Shown: in pieces, positions 27,756-36,482 of the stretch
Layout of the letters: every line of letters starts with the position of its first letter
How positions within the stretch are numbered: the stretch's first letter is position 1
Assembly: GCF_000686845.1 (NCBI RefSeq)
Contig: NZ_JMLS01000012.1
Location: forward strand, 1 to 64,000
Length of the DNA: 64,000 bases
Direction: 5' to 3'
Origin: Paenibacillus sp. UNC451MF
Lineage (GTDB): Bacteria; Bacillota; Bacilli; Paenibacillales; NBRC-103111
Translations under genes and position numbers: made by a program
Notes under the pieces: generated by a model
The model's database searches: none
What the model saw: the letters and a program-made list of their open reading frames with translations, nothing else
What the model was told of the DNA's origin: nothing

Positions 27756-28733
27756 TTGGAGCAGCAGCTGACTACACAAGAGATGTCCGCAATCGACTCA
27801 ACTACTGGGTCCAAATCGATGAAGTTCAAGCTAGGTATGAAAAAGGTCTGGGCGTTTCGCGCCTTTTATTTCATGCTGCTTCCAGGAGTTCTGTACTATG
27901 TCATATTCAAGTATATCCCTATGTACGGAGTCATCATTGCGTTTAAAGATTTCAATATACTCGACGGTATTTTGGGGAGTTCTTGGGCGGACCCTTGGTT
28001 CAAACATTTTCAAGTTTTTTTTAACTCCCCTTATGTTACATCCTTGCTCGTCAATACGTTTCTGATCAGCATTTACAAGCTCATTTTCGGTACGGTGCCG
28101 CCGATCCTTATGGCTCTGCTGCTGAATGAATGCCGGAATCGGTGGTTTAAGACCATTATCCAGACGCTGACGTATATGCCGCATTTTTTATCCTGGGTCA
28201 TTATTTACGGCATATTGATCGCACTGCTCTCGCAAAGCTCGGGTCTGGTGAACCGCTGGATTGAAGAGCTGGGGGGGACATCGATCGGGTTCATGACCTC
28301 GATCAACTACTTCCGGGCAATTCTTGTCGGATCTGAAATATGGAAAGATCTCGGATGGGGAGCGATTATTTATTTGGCTGCGATGACGGGGATTGATCCG
28401 ACCCTTTACGAAGCGGCTCGCGTTGACGGAGCTAGCAGGGTCAGGATGATCTGGCATATTACCCTGCCGGGTATCCGCAGTGTGATCGTTCTTCTCCTGA
28501 TTTTGAAGCTCGGTCACATTATGGACGCGGGGTTCGATCAGATTTATATTTTGTACAACATTCAGGTGTATCAAGTTGCCGATATCCTGGACACCTGGGT
28601 ATTCAGAACAGGACTGCAGCAGTTGAACTTCAGCATGGGCGCAGCAGTCGGGCTGTTCAAATCGATAATCGGCATGGTGCTGGTCATCGGTTCGAATCAC
28701 TTGTCCAAAAAGTGGGGTGAAGGGATATGGTAA
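27756..28733 (+). CDS. Sugar ABC transporter permease (LplB type)
   Basis: This 325-residue permease has six membrane segments and the EAA loop YEAARVDGASRVRMIWHITLPGIRSVI. The MYGVIIAFKDFNILDGILGSSW signature is typical of the LplB/YtcP family for complex oligosaccharides. The start is TTG 27756 behind AGAGAGGTGAT. It overlaps or abuts the second permease (start ATG 28727). A cre site lies just upstream. Together with the second permease and the binding protein it forms an importer that lacks its own ATPase, as is usual; a shared MsmX-type ATPase is presumed. Confidence 0.9.
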   Translation: MEQQLTTQEMSAIDSTTGSKSMKFKLGMKKVWAFRAFYFMLLPGVLYYVIFKYIPMYGVIIAFKDFNILDGILGSSWADPWFKHFQVFFNSPYVTSLLVNTFLISIYKLIFGTVPPILMALLLNECRNRWFKTIIQTLTYMPHFLSWVIIYGILIALLSQSSGLVNRWIEELGGTSIGFMTSINYFRAILVGSEIWKDLGWGAIIYLAAMTGIDPTLYEAARVDGASRVRMIWHITLPGIRSVIVLLLILKLGHIMDAGFDQIYILYNIQVYQVADILDTWVFRTGLQQLNFSMGAAVGLFKSIIGMVLVIGSNHLSKKWGEGIW

Positions 28734-29587
28734 GACGCTGGGAGGAACGAGTCATCGATTCGGTTGTATACGCGATACTGGGATTAGCCGGACTTGCTGC
28801 GATCTTTCCGTTGATGTACGTCGTATCGGTATCGATCACCCCATTCTCGGAGGTGCTCAAAAACGGCGGTTTCCTGCTCATTCCGAGATCCGTTACGTTC
28901 TCGGCGTACTATCAGCTGTTCACGCAATCCAATATCCCGAGAGCATTCAGCGTCACCGTCTTCATTACAGTTATCGGTACACTGATCAATCTGGTGCTTA
29001 CTGCCTTAATGGCCTACCCCCTCAGTCGCAAGCAGCTGCCAGGTCGCTCTATCTTCTTGATGCTAGTGGTATTTACGATGCTGTTCAACGGTGGAATCAT
29101 TCCGACTTATCTTATTGTTAAATCTCTAGGCTTAATCGATTCCGTCTGGTCGATGATATTACCCAATGCCATATGGAGCTTTAATGTGCTCATAATGAAG
29201 AGCTTTTTTGAGAACTTGCCTGAGGAACTGTTCGAGTCCGCGCGCATGGATGGAGCCAAGGAGTTCCGGATCCTAATGCAGATTGTTCTTCCGCTTTCTG
29301 TGCCTTCTATGTTGACGGTCGGCTTGTTCTACATGGTTGGTCATTGGAATGAGTTTTTTCAAGCCGTCATGTATGTGACAGACCGTACGTTATTTCCGCT
29401 GCAGGTTGTCATCCGCGAAATATTGATGTTAACCCAGCAGCCTCTGGAGAACGCGGAAAACATGCTCCCTACGGAAACGATGCAGATGGCTTCGGTCGTC
29501 ATGGCAAGCTTGCCAATTATTATCATATATCCGTTTATCCAAAAGCATTTCACCAAAGGTATGCTTCTCGGTTCCATCAAAGGTTGA
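28727..29587 (+). CDS. Sugar ABC transporter permease (LplC/YtcP type)
   Basis: This 286-residue permease has six membrane segments and the EAA loop ELFESARMDGAKEFRILMQIVLPLSVPSM. The FNGGIIPTYLIVKSLGLIDSVW segment is typical of the YtcP/LplC partner. ATG 28727 overlaps the previous permease by 7 bases, showing coupling. The binding protein follows directly. Import of a sugar or oligosaccharide is expected; the substrate is unknown. Confidence 0.9.
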   Translation: MVRRWEERVIDSVVYAILGLAGLAAIFPLMYVVSVSITPFSEVLKNGGFLLIPRSVTFSAYYQLFTQSNIPRAFSVTVFITVIGTLINLVLTALMAYPLSRKQLPGRSIFLMLVVFTMLFNGGIIPTYLIVKSLGLIDSVWSMILPNAIWSFNVLIMKSFFENLPEELFESARMDGAKEFRILMQIVLPLSVPSMLTVGLFYMVGHWNEFFQAVMYVTDRTLFPLQVVIREILMLTQQPLENAENMLPTETMQMASVVMASLPIIIIYPFIQKHFTKGMLLGSIKG

Positions 29588-29665
29588 ACATTGGACAGCC
29601 TGCTACGGACTGCAGCCGGACTTGGGCTATCCGCTTTCATAAATGAAAGAAAGAAGGGGATTTCA

Positions 29666-31198
29666 TTGACCAAAGCAAAAATGCTTGTTCTCGCTATGTC
29701 CGCTATATTGCTCACAGGCTCGTCCCTGGCCGGATGCTCGAGCACCAAGACAGAACCGGCAGCAGCATCCAAGAACGGTGCCTCCGGGGGCAAAGACAGC
29801 AAACCGTTGAAGCTCGACATTATCGAAACAGGCAATGGGCTGCCATCTCCCGATCAAGATATTATTAAGCAGGAGCTGGATAAAGCGCTGGGCACTGATT
29901 TGAACTTGACCGTGTACGCTTCCGGGGATGATTACAAGAATCAGCTGAATGTGCGGATGGCCTCTGCGAACTTTCCGGATATTTTCGGAGTGGACCGGCA
30001 GCAGCTTAAGCAATTTTCGGAACAGGGGCTGCTGCTCGATCTGACCCCCTATTTGGATAAGCTGAAGCCGACAAAGGATTTTATCGGTGAAGAAAGCTTG
30101 AAGAAGGGGATGATGAACGGGAAATTATTTGCCATAGCCAAATCGCCGACTATTCCTTACAATACTTATTTCATCCGGAAAGACTGGCTTGATAAATTAG
30201 GAATGCAGGTACCCAAGACGACGGATGAGCTGTTAGAAGCAGCCAAGGCATTTGCAGAGAAGGACCCGGATGGCAATGGGAAAAAGGATACGTTTGGCCT
30301 CACTGGACAAAAGCTCGATGCTTTCAGCTCGATATTCGGCGCTTATGGAGTCGGATTCGAGGCAGGAGCGCCCAGCTTGTACGTTCGGGACGGGAAGCTT
30401 GTTAACTCGCTGTATGATCAGGGCATGAAGGATGCGCTCAGCTTCATTAAAAAGCTGACGGATGCTGGAGCCGTCGATCCTGAGCTTATGGCTAATTCGG
30501 GTTTGCAGCATCAACAAAAAGCGATTAAAGGGCAAGCCGGGATCATTTATATCGATTGGCCGAATATGACGAAGGATCAATTCGTTGAGCAGATCAAGGC
30601 CGTTAATCCTAAGGCTGAATGGGTGCAGGTGGGTGCGTTAAAAGGTCCAGGCGGTCAATATACCAGCGCATGGGATATAGGAAAAACCGCCGGCTTGTAT
30701 GCGATACCGAAGGCGCTTGAGAAAAATCCGGAGAAGCTGCAAAAAGTGCTCGATCTTTTGAATTATGTATCTACAAAGGATGGCTCTTTACTTGTACAAT
30801 ATGGGGTCAAAGGCAAGCACTACAATCTGGAGGGCAGCAAAGTCGTTCCAACTGATTTGATGGGTAAAGAGGGCGGCTATTTCTGGCTGTATCAATTCAC
30901 TGGTCGCCCTGAGATGGACTATTTGCAGGTGAAATTTGCCAAACAATCGCCTTACATTGAGTTCGCCAACCAGCAGCCGCGCATTCAATCGCTTGTCGGC
31001 TTTGTCGATTATCCGAACGGCTACAATGCAACGGATGCTTCGCGATACATTGAAGAGGAGCTTGCCAAATTCGTTTACGGCAAACGTCCTATCAGTGAAT
31101 ACGATGCCTTCCTCAAAACACTCGAGGGCTCTATGAATTATAAAGTCTATATGGATGCTGCGCAAAAGCAGCTGAAGGATCTCGGCTATTTGAAATAA
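29666..31198 (+). CDS. Extracellular solute-binding lipoprotein
   Basis: This 510-residue lipoprotein has a signal peptide with lipobox SLAGC (about residue 24) and a type 1 solute-binding fold, as in LplA. Segments such as FPDIFGVDRQQLKQF, LLLDLTPYLDKLKPT and YFIRKDWLDKLGMQVPKTTDELLEAAKAF are typical of this family. The TTG at 29666 follows AGAAGGGG and gives a normal signal peptide; the ATG-like frame at 29591 adds 25 residues without one. It is the substrate-binding part of the transporter encoded just upstream. A PhyH gene follows in the same operon. Confidence 0.88.
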   Translation: MTKAKMLVLAMSAILLTGSSLAGCSSTKTEPAAASKNGASGGKDSKPLKLDIIETGNGLPSPDQDIIKQELDKALGTDLNLTVYASGDDYKNQLNVRMASANFPDIFGVDRQQLKQFSEQGLLLDLTPYLDKLKPTKDFIGEESLKKGMMNGKLFAIAKSPTIPYNTYFIRKDWLDKLGMQVPKTTDELLEAAKAFAEKDPDGNGKKDTFGLTGQKLDAFSSIFGAYGVGFEAGAPSLYVRDGKLVNSLYDQGMKDALSFIKKLTDAGAVDPELMANSGLQHQQKAIKGQAGIIYIDWPNMTKDQFVEQIKAVNPKAEWVQVGALKGPGGQYTSAWDIGKTAGLYAIPKALEKNPEKLQKVLDLLNYVSTKDGSLLVQYGVKGKHYNLEGSKVVPTDLMGKEGGYFWLYQFTGRPEMDYLQVKFAKQSPYIEFANQQPRIQSLVGFVDYPNGYNATDASRYIEEELAKFVYGKRPISEYDAFLKTLEGSMNYKVYMDAAQKQLKDLGYLK

Positions 31199-31222
31199 TA
31201 ACCATTAAGGAGAGTGCAATCC

Positions 31223-32047
31223 ATGAATCTATCTTCTGTTCCCGAGCTGGTACGTCAATTTCATGAAGACGGTTATTTGCTCCTCAAGGGGATATTGTTA
31301 CCGGAGAAGGTGGGGCGTCTGAATGCGGCTATCGACTCCATTATAGCCGAGCAGCCCGATTCGCTGGCCTACAACATATACAACAGCGTGGAACGACATG
31401 AAGAAATTGCATCGCTTATTGACGAACCGACGATTCTGCCGTTGATGGTGCAGCTGCTTGGATACAATATTCAGCTCCATATATCCCATTTGACGATCCG
31501 CCGGCCCAATCCGCAGGGGGAGACTACATCCTCGCAAAGCTTTATCAACTGGCATCAAGATGGCCCGCACCCTCAGTTTCCTCGATTGGGAGGAGTTACT
31601 TCCGCCTATTATATTAAGAGCTGCTATATCTTAAGCGATATGTCCGAGCCTAACCGGGGCAATACCAAGATCGTACCGGGTTCTCATAACAAGCCCTTCC
31701 AGCCTGACCATCAAAACGTAGACGATCTGCTGCCTGGAGAAATCCAGGTGTGCGGGGAGCCGGGGGACGTGTTCCTATTCCCGCAAAATTTGTGGCATGC
31801 CGGTGCGCCGAACCGTTCGAACTATACACGCAGGCAGCTGTTTCTTGGGTACAGCCCGATCTGGATGCGGCCGATCGATTACCGCACCGCTTCCGATAAG
31901 CTGCTGCAGGGCGCAAGCCCCTACCGTAAGCAGCTGCTGGGAGTCATTGACGACAATCCGTTTAAATATTACGTTCCAAGTGATTCCATGGTACCCTTAA
32001 AACAGCTTTATACAGGCGATCCGGGAACCGGAGGGTATGCACACTAA
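31223..32047 (+). CDS. Phytanoyl-CoA dioxygenase (PhyH) family protein
   Basis: This 274-residue protein belongs to the PhyH family of Fe(II)/2-oxoglutarate-dependent oxygenases. The iron triad is H111 and D113 (NWHQDGPHP) and H192 (NLWHAGAPNRS). The Arg within ARRQLFLGYSP-like YTRRQLFLGYS is the presumed 2-oxoglutarate anchor. AAGGAG precedes ATG 31223. It is the last gene of the transporter operon and is closed by a terminator at 32130. Similar genes occur with sugar loci in Paenibacillus; what it hydroxylates is unknown. Confidence 0.85.
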   Translation: MNLSSVPELVRQFHEDGYLLLKGILLPEKVGRLNAAIDSIIAEQPDSLAYNIYNSVERHEEIASLIDEPTILPLMVQLLGYNIQLHISHLTIRRPNPQGETTSSQSFINWHQDGPHPQFPRLGGVTSAYYIKSCYILSDMSEPNRGNTKIVPGSHNKPFQPDHQNVDDLLPGEIQVCGEPGDVFLFPQNLWHAGAPNRSNYTRRQLFLGYSPIWMRPIDYRTASDKLLQGASPYRKQLLGVIDDNPFKYYVPSDSMVPLKQLYTGDPGTGGYAH

Positions 32048-32129
32048 ATTTTCGTAGGAACTTCGGTGAAGACGTAGCGCGAAGACGCAGCTACTACTGA
32101 ATCCCGACTGTAGAGAAATAGCTTTGATA

Positions 32130-32162
32130 ACAACCACGGAGATTATTCCGTGGTTGTTTGTT
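32130..32162 (+). terminator. Rho-independent terminator
   Basis: ACAACCACGGA pairs with TCCGTGGTTGT around GATTAT, followed by TTGTTGTT. Confidence 0.85.
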
Positions 32163-32324
32163 GTTCATAATAACTAATCATTAGATCGGATATTCATTAG
32201 TGTGAACTATATAGGGGCATTAAGTTTGTGTACTAACTATTGTGAGTTTCTTGTGAGAATGATTTAGTACAATTGGCAATGATTAGGATTTTTTCAAGAG
32301 GAGTGAATTGCAATAATACGCGCT

Positions 32325-33431
32325 ATGTTGATTGATGACGAAGAAAATGCGCTGGATAGTTTGGCAAATTTATTGCGAGAGCTTTGTGATGCAACGATTG
32401 AACGTTATAACAATCCGTCTCAAGCATTGAAGGCTCTTGAAGCGGTTGATGCAGACGTGATTTTCGTAGATATTCAGAGATCGAGAACCAGGGGGATAGG
32501 GGCGGCGAGGAAGATTAGAGCGAAGAGACCGCAAGTGCAGATCGTCTTCACTAGCTCTTCCTCTGAATATGCGGTAGAGGCATTTGAAATAGGCTCGACC
32601 GATTATTTATTAAAACCGTTTACGAAAGGAAGGCTGAGAGACACCGTTTCTCGCATTGAGAAAGCCTTGCCGGCTCAAACATCCGGCGATGCAAAAGGCG
32701 CTGGACGAACCATCGTACAATGCTTCGGAGGCTTTTATATCCATACCGCACATGGAACCCTTTCATGGAAAACGAACAAAGAAAAAGAGCTGTGCGCATA
32801 TTTGATGCAGCATGGAGGCAATGAAATTGCGCCGGATCATATTATCGAATCGATTTGGCCTGAATCTGACCTCAACAAAGCGAAGGCTTATTTGTATACC
32901 TGTATATCATTTTTGCGGAAAAATTTTCAAGCGAACGGTGTAAATATCACCGTCGATAAAGTGGGGGGAGGATATGTCTTGCAAGGACAAGAAATGGAAA
33001 GCGACGTGTCAGCATTTGTGAGTCTAGTAGAAATGGTATTATCGGAAGGTTTCATGGATGAGCGGCAGTATGAAAGGATGAACGCTCTGCATAAAGGGAA
33101 ATATTTGGAGAATTGCGACTACCATTGGGCAGTTTGGAAGCGTGAACAGCTCACAATAAAATATATCGATGCGCTACGGGTCATGTGCAAATATTTTATT
33201 AAAAGCGGTAATATGCCTCTTGCGGCCGATAGCTTGCAGCGTATTCTTTCGCTGTCTCCTGATTCGGAGAAAGACGGTCGTGAACTGATCAAGCTGTACG
33301 TTCATGAGAATAAACGCAAAGAAGCTATAAAAGTGTTCCATCAGCTGGACCAGGAGGTCAGGGGAAATCTGGGCGTGGAGTTGGAAGCAGAGACGGTTCA
33401 ACTATTTAAGAGTATTGTACAGAATGGTTGA
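32325..33431 (+). CDS. Response regulator with BTAD/SARP-type output
   Basis: This 368-residue protein has a receiver domain (D4-D5, phosphoacceptor D49 in VIFVDIQ, K near 100 in DYLLKPFTKG), a winged-helix DNA-binding domain (residues about 130-215, LYTCISFLRKNFQANGVNITVDKVGGGYVL) and a C-terminal bacterial transcriptional activation domain (about 225-365) with helix repeats. No histidine kinase neighbours it, so it is an orphan. ATG 32325 is 20 bases from the AGAGGAG site; the in-frame codons ATA-ATA-CGC-GCT just upstream would give the usual I-R-A-M-L-I-D-D N terminus with start at 32313. Confidence 0.85.
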   Translation: MLIDDEENALDSLANLLRELCDATIERYNNPSQALKALEAVDADVIFVDIQRSRTRGIGAARKIRAKRPQVQIVFTSSSSEYAVEAFEIGSTDYLLKPFTKGRLRDTVSRIEKALPAQTSGDAKGAGRTIVQCFGGFYIHTAHGTLSWKTNKEKELCAYLMQHGGNEIAPDHIIESIWPESDLNKAKAYLYTCISFLRKNFQANGVNITVDKVGGGYVLQGQEMESDVSAFVSLVEMVLSEGFMDERQYERMNALHKGKYLENCDYHWAVWKREQLTIKYIDALRVMCKYFIKSGNMPLAADSLQRILSLSPDSEKDGRELIKLYVHENKRKEAIKVFHQLDQEVRGNLGVELEAETVQLFKSIVQNG

Positions 33432-33476
33432 GGAACAATTGAATAGATTGCCATACAAGTTATTACTCAATGAAAA

Positions 33477-33517
33477 GAAATGAGTTTGATACTGATCAAG
33501 CTCATTTCTATTTTTTT
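33477..33517. terminator. Rho-independent terminator
   Basis: GAAATGAG-T-TTGAT pairs with ATCAAGCTCATTTC, followed by TATTTTTTT. It separates the convergent response regulator and AraC genes. Confidence 0.8.
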
Positions 33518-33522
33518 GGAGC

Positions 33523-34425
33523 CTAATTTGGATTCAATCCCGTAACTTCCATTTGAGGGTAGTTCACAATACCTTGCTGCTTGAACTCGCTGGGCGTTAC
33601 TCCCGTCTCTTTTTTAAAATTTCTGCTGAAATAGTGAATGCTCATATAGCCTAGCCGTTCCGCGATACAATCGATTCTTTCGCCATTTAGAAGAGCCTGC
33701 TTCGCTTGGCGGATTCGCTCTGAAATGAGGTATGATTTTGGATTTTGCCCAACCTCATCGTGAAACAGCCTTGTAAAATAGCTGGAGTGATAGCCACATA
33801 GCTGGGCAAGCTCACTAACAGACCAGTTCTTGGCGGGATGGTCCCGCATTGCGCGAAGTGCGTTTTGGATTTTGAGCCCATGCTGCGAATGGCTTGGGCT
33901 TCTAAGCTGTCGCACTAATAGTGCGATCATTTTCATTAATAATGATCTTAGCAGATACGGGTGAGCTAGTTGCTGATACTGATATTCCACAACCATTTCC
34001 AGCAAGGTGGTTTCTATACCAGGAATGCAAGCATGATGGGGTAGGGTAAGCACTTTGCCTTCGGGCAGCACAAGTCCGTACGACGCTGGGTTAAGTGCCA
34101 GCTCTGACGGTGTGGCGGCACGAATTCCGTGTGCGGGGTGTACAGGCAGCAGAGAGGTTCCGTTCCAGGAAAAATGCAAGCTTATATAATCAGTAAGCTT
34201 CACTGCAGATAGCCGGTGAGGACTGTTAGCTCCATAAAAAACGCATTCTCCTGGCAAGACACGATAGCGATTCGGCCCAAGCTCCAACAAAGCCTCTCCG
34301 GAAATGACGTAGAATAATTGACAATCCGGGATAAGTCTAGGACCCCAGGCAGCTCCGGTGTCCCCTTTTGAACGAGTAACAAAGTTGACCGTCGGAGACA
34401 TGCTGTACAATTCGTGAATAATCAA
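33523..34425 (-). CDS. AraC-family regulator (cupin plus HTH)
   Basis: This 300-residue regulator has an N-terminal cupin (IPDCQLFYVISGEALLELGPNRYRVLPGECVFYGANSPHRLSAV) and a C-terminal double HTH (WSVSELAQLCGYHSSYFTRLFHDEVGQNPKSYLISERIRQAKQALL ... CIAERLGYMSIHYFSRNFKKETGVTPSEFK). It is divergent from the PhyH-NHL-GH78 genes with a 137-base intergenic region, so it is their probable activator and a rhamnose-containing sugar may be its ligand. GGGAGGCGG precedes its start. Confidence 0.88.
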   Translation of the reverse strand: MIIHELYSMSPTVNFVTRSKGDTGAAWGPRLIPDCQLFYVISGEALLELGPNRYRVLPGECVFYGANSPHRLSAVKLTDYISLHFSWNGTSLLPVHPAHGIRAATPSELALNPASYGLVLPEGKVLTLPHHACIPGIETTLLEMVVEYQYQQLAHPYLLRSLLMKMIALLVRQLRSPSHSQHGLKIQNALRAMRDHPAKNWSVSELAQLCGYHSSYFTRLFHDEVGQNPKSYLISERIRQAKQALLNGERIDCIAERLGYMSIHYFSRNFKKETGVTPSEFKQQGIVNYPQMEVTGLNPN

Positions 34426-34562
34426 CGCAAACCGCCTCCCTTAGCGGGAAAAGATTGAAAAAGTGCAAATAAGGTTTGAAAAATACCAAATACACGGAAT
34501 TTAAAGGTAGGTAAGATTAACTCATGACCAAATCATTATATCATTGAATGGGGGACTGAAAC

Positions 34563-35399
34563 ATGTTAAACGCTGCTCAATTGCTTGAGTTTGAAACGAA
34601 TGGCTTTCTGAAGAGGGATGTCATTCTCAGTAATGAGGAAGTGGAGAAGCTTCGTCAGGAACTAGATCTGGTAATGGAGGGGAAGACCGAAAGAAAGGCA
34701 GTTCTAAATCATAACAAGAATGAAAAAAAGAAAGACGGCCTATATGATGATATGAAGATGAGTGTGGACGAAAAGGTGGTCCAGATCGTTAATATTTGGA
34801 TGGCCAGTGACCCGTTCTTTCAGCATGCTTCTCACCCAGTTATATGCGAAGAAATTGCACAGCTCTGCAAAACAGATACGGTACGTATATGGCATGATCA
34901 GGTTCAGTACAAACCACCTGTATCCGGGGGGCCAACGGGCTGGCATCAGGATCATCCGTTATGGCCGATTATACAGCCAGCTGATCTAGTTAGCGCTTGG
35001 GTTGCGCTTGACGATGCCATCATTGAAAACGGATGCATGTGGATGGTGCCTGGGAGTCACAAGTGGGGTGATCATCAGAAGTACTTAGCAAGTACCTCCG
35101 ACTTTAAGCCATATCATAAACAGCCTGACCTGCTTCCCCAGGAAGCTGTTGTAGAAGCTGTTCCTTTCGAAATAAAGAAAGGTCAGGTGGGATACCATCA
35201 CTGTCTAACTTGGCATGGAAGCCCGCATAACCGGTCACAGCTGAAACGCAGAGCAATAGCTGTTCACTACATGCCTGGTCATACCCGCTATGAGCCTCTA
35301 AAAAATCATGTTATGCATCAATACGTTTCTGTGAAGCCGGGGGAAATTCTTGTCGGAGAGCAATTTCCGGTTGTATACAGCCAGGCAAAATCCATTTAA
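34563..35399 (+). CDS. Phytanoyl-CoA dioxygenase (PhyH) family protein
   Basis: This 278-residue Fe(II)/2-oxoglutarate oxygenase has the triad H128, D130 (GWHQDHPLWP) and H218 (LTWHGSPHNRS), with RR in SQLKRRAIAVHYMPG as the 2-oxoglutarate site. It differs clearly from the PhyH protein at 31223. GGGGGACTGAAAC precedes ATG 34563. It is the first gene of the unit divergent from the AraC regulator, followed by an NHL protein and a GH78 enzyme, so it probably acts on a plant-derived compound, possibly after glycoside cleavage. The reaction is unknown. Confidence 0.85.
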   Translation: MLNAAQLLEFETNGFLKRDVILSNEEVEKLRQELDLVMEGKTERKAVLNHNKNEKKKDGLYDDMKMSVDEKVVQIVNIWMASDPFFQHASHPVICEEIAQLCKTDTVRIWHDQVQYKPPVSGGPTGWHQDHPLWPIIQPADLVSAWVALDDAIIENGCMWMVPGSHKWGDHQKYLASTSDFKPYHKQPDLLPQEAVVEAVPFEIKKGQVGYHHCLTWHGSPHNRSQLKRRAIAVHYMPGHTRYEPLKNHVMHQYVSVKPGEILVGEQFPVVYSQAKSI

Positions 35400-35414
35400 A
35401 GTAAGGGAGCGCAT

Positions 35415-36356
35415 ATGACAAAAGAAACGGTTCTAGGCAATGCAGTATTGTCGTATGAAATAGCTATTGATTGGGGGAAATTGCCATCCGGTATTTCCTA
35501 TGGTTATACACATGGTGTCTGCGTAGATTCTAAGGATAATGTGTACGTCCATAATACAGGGGAGCATGCTATTATCGTCTTCGATCGGGACGGCAACTTC
35601 CTTACATCCTGGGGACAGGAATTTAAGGGCGGTGCCCATGGATTTTATTTGCACAAAGATGCAGACGGAATGGAATATTTGTATATTACGGATACAAAAC
35701 GGGGACTGCTTGTCAAAACAACCTTAAACGGAGAGGTTCTGATGGAAAGGCGGCGTCCAGAGCGCCCGGACCTGTATGACTCGGATCGACGATATGTCCC
35801 GACAGATGTCTGTGTAGCGCCAAACGGAGATGTTTATGTTTCTGACGGTTATGGACAGTATTACATTCATCACTATGATTCAAAAGGGACCTATTTAAGA
35901 TCATGGGGTGGTCGCGGCTCCGGGCAAGGGCAGCTGATTGAGCCGCACGGAATTTCCGTCAATCTTCGGGGAGAAGAGGCGGAGCTTTATGTGGCCGACA
36001 GGAGAAATCACCGGATTCAGGTGTTCACTTTAAACGGCGAGCACAAACGCTTCGTGGAACACGACTTGGATTTACCTTGCAGCTTTTATTTTGCCGGAGA
36101 AGAGGTTTTCATTGCTGATTTAAACAGTCGTGTTACCGTCTTGGACAAAAACGATCTGTTGGTTACCCACTTGGGTGAAGACCAACAGGCATACAAGCAA
36201 AAGGGCTGGCCGAATCTGCCCAAGGACTACTTCCGTCCTAATAAATTCAGCTCCCCTCATGGGATTTGTGTAGACTCTAGAGGAGATGTCTATGTGGTTG
36301 AATGGATAGCGGACGGCCGTCTAACAAAGCTGATTAGGTGTATCGGTAAAACGTAA
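35415..36356 (+). CDS. NHL-repeat beta-propeller protein
   Basis: This 313-residue protein has at least four NHL-type repeats (YTHGVCVDSKDNVYVHNTG, YVPTDVCVAPNGDVYVSDGYG, LIEPHGISVNLRGEEAELYVADRRNHRIQVF, SSPHGICVDSRGDVYVVEW), predicting a six-bladed propeller. Related proteins include peptidyl-alpha-hydroxyglycine lyases and gluconolactonase-like or other scaffold enzymes. No signal peptide is present, so it is probably cytosolic. It lies 15 bases after the PhyH gene and before a GH78 gene. Catalytic role cannot be settled from sequence. Confidence 0.85.
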   Translation: MTKETVLGNAVLSYEIAIDWGKLPSGISYGYTHGVCVDSKDNVYVHNTGEHAIIVFDRDGNFLTSWGQEFKGGAHGFYLHKDADGMEYLYITDTKRGLLVKTTLNGEVLMERRRPERPDLYDSDRRYVPTDVCVAPNGDVYVSDGYGQYYIHHYDSKGTYLRSWGGRGSGQGQLIEPHGISVNLRGEEAELYVADRRNHRIQVFTLNGEHKRFVEHDLDLPCSFYFAGEEVFIADLNSRVTVLDKNDLLVTHLGEDQQAYKQKGWPNLPKDYFRPNKFSSPHGICVDSRGDVYVVEWIADGRLTKLIRCIGKT

Positions 36357-36415
36357 GATGAACAAGTTATCTTTTTGAGCGTGATGATTTGGGACTTGGT
36401 GAAGACTGGAATAGA

Positions 36416-36446
36416 TTGACCATGTAGTAACCTCTTGGGATATAAT
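36416..36446 (+). promoter_or_regulatory. Sigma-A promoter before the GH78 gene
   Basis: TTGACC (36416-36421) and TATAAT (36441-36446) are separated by 19 bases. The GH78 gene may thus have its own start in addition to the upstream operon promoter. It makes a TTG start at 36435 unlikely. Confidence 0.55.
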
Positions 36447-36482
36447 GGATGTGATGAATTAACCAACTCCATTACAGAAAGT

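Noticed and set aside
36435-36482. TTG start that would extend the GH78 protein by 16 residues
   Set aside because: It lies inside the TTGACC-N19-TATAAT promoter and has no ribosome site.
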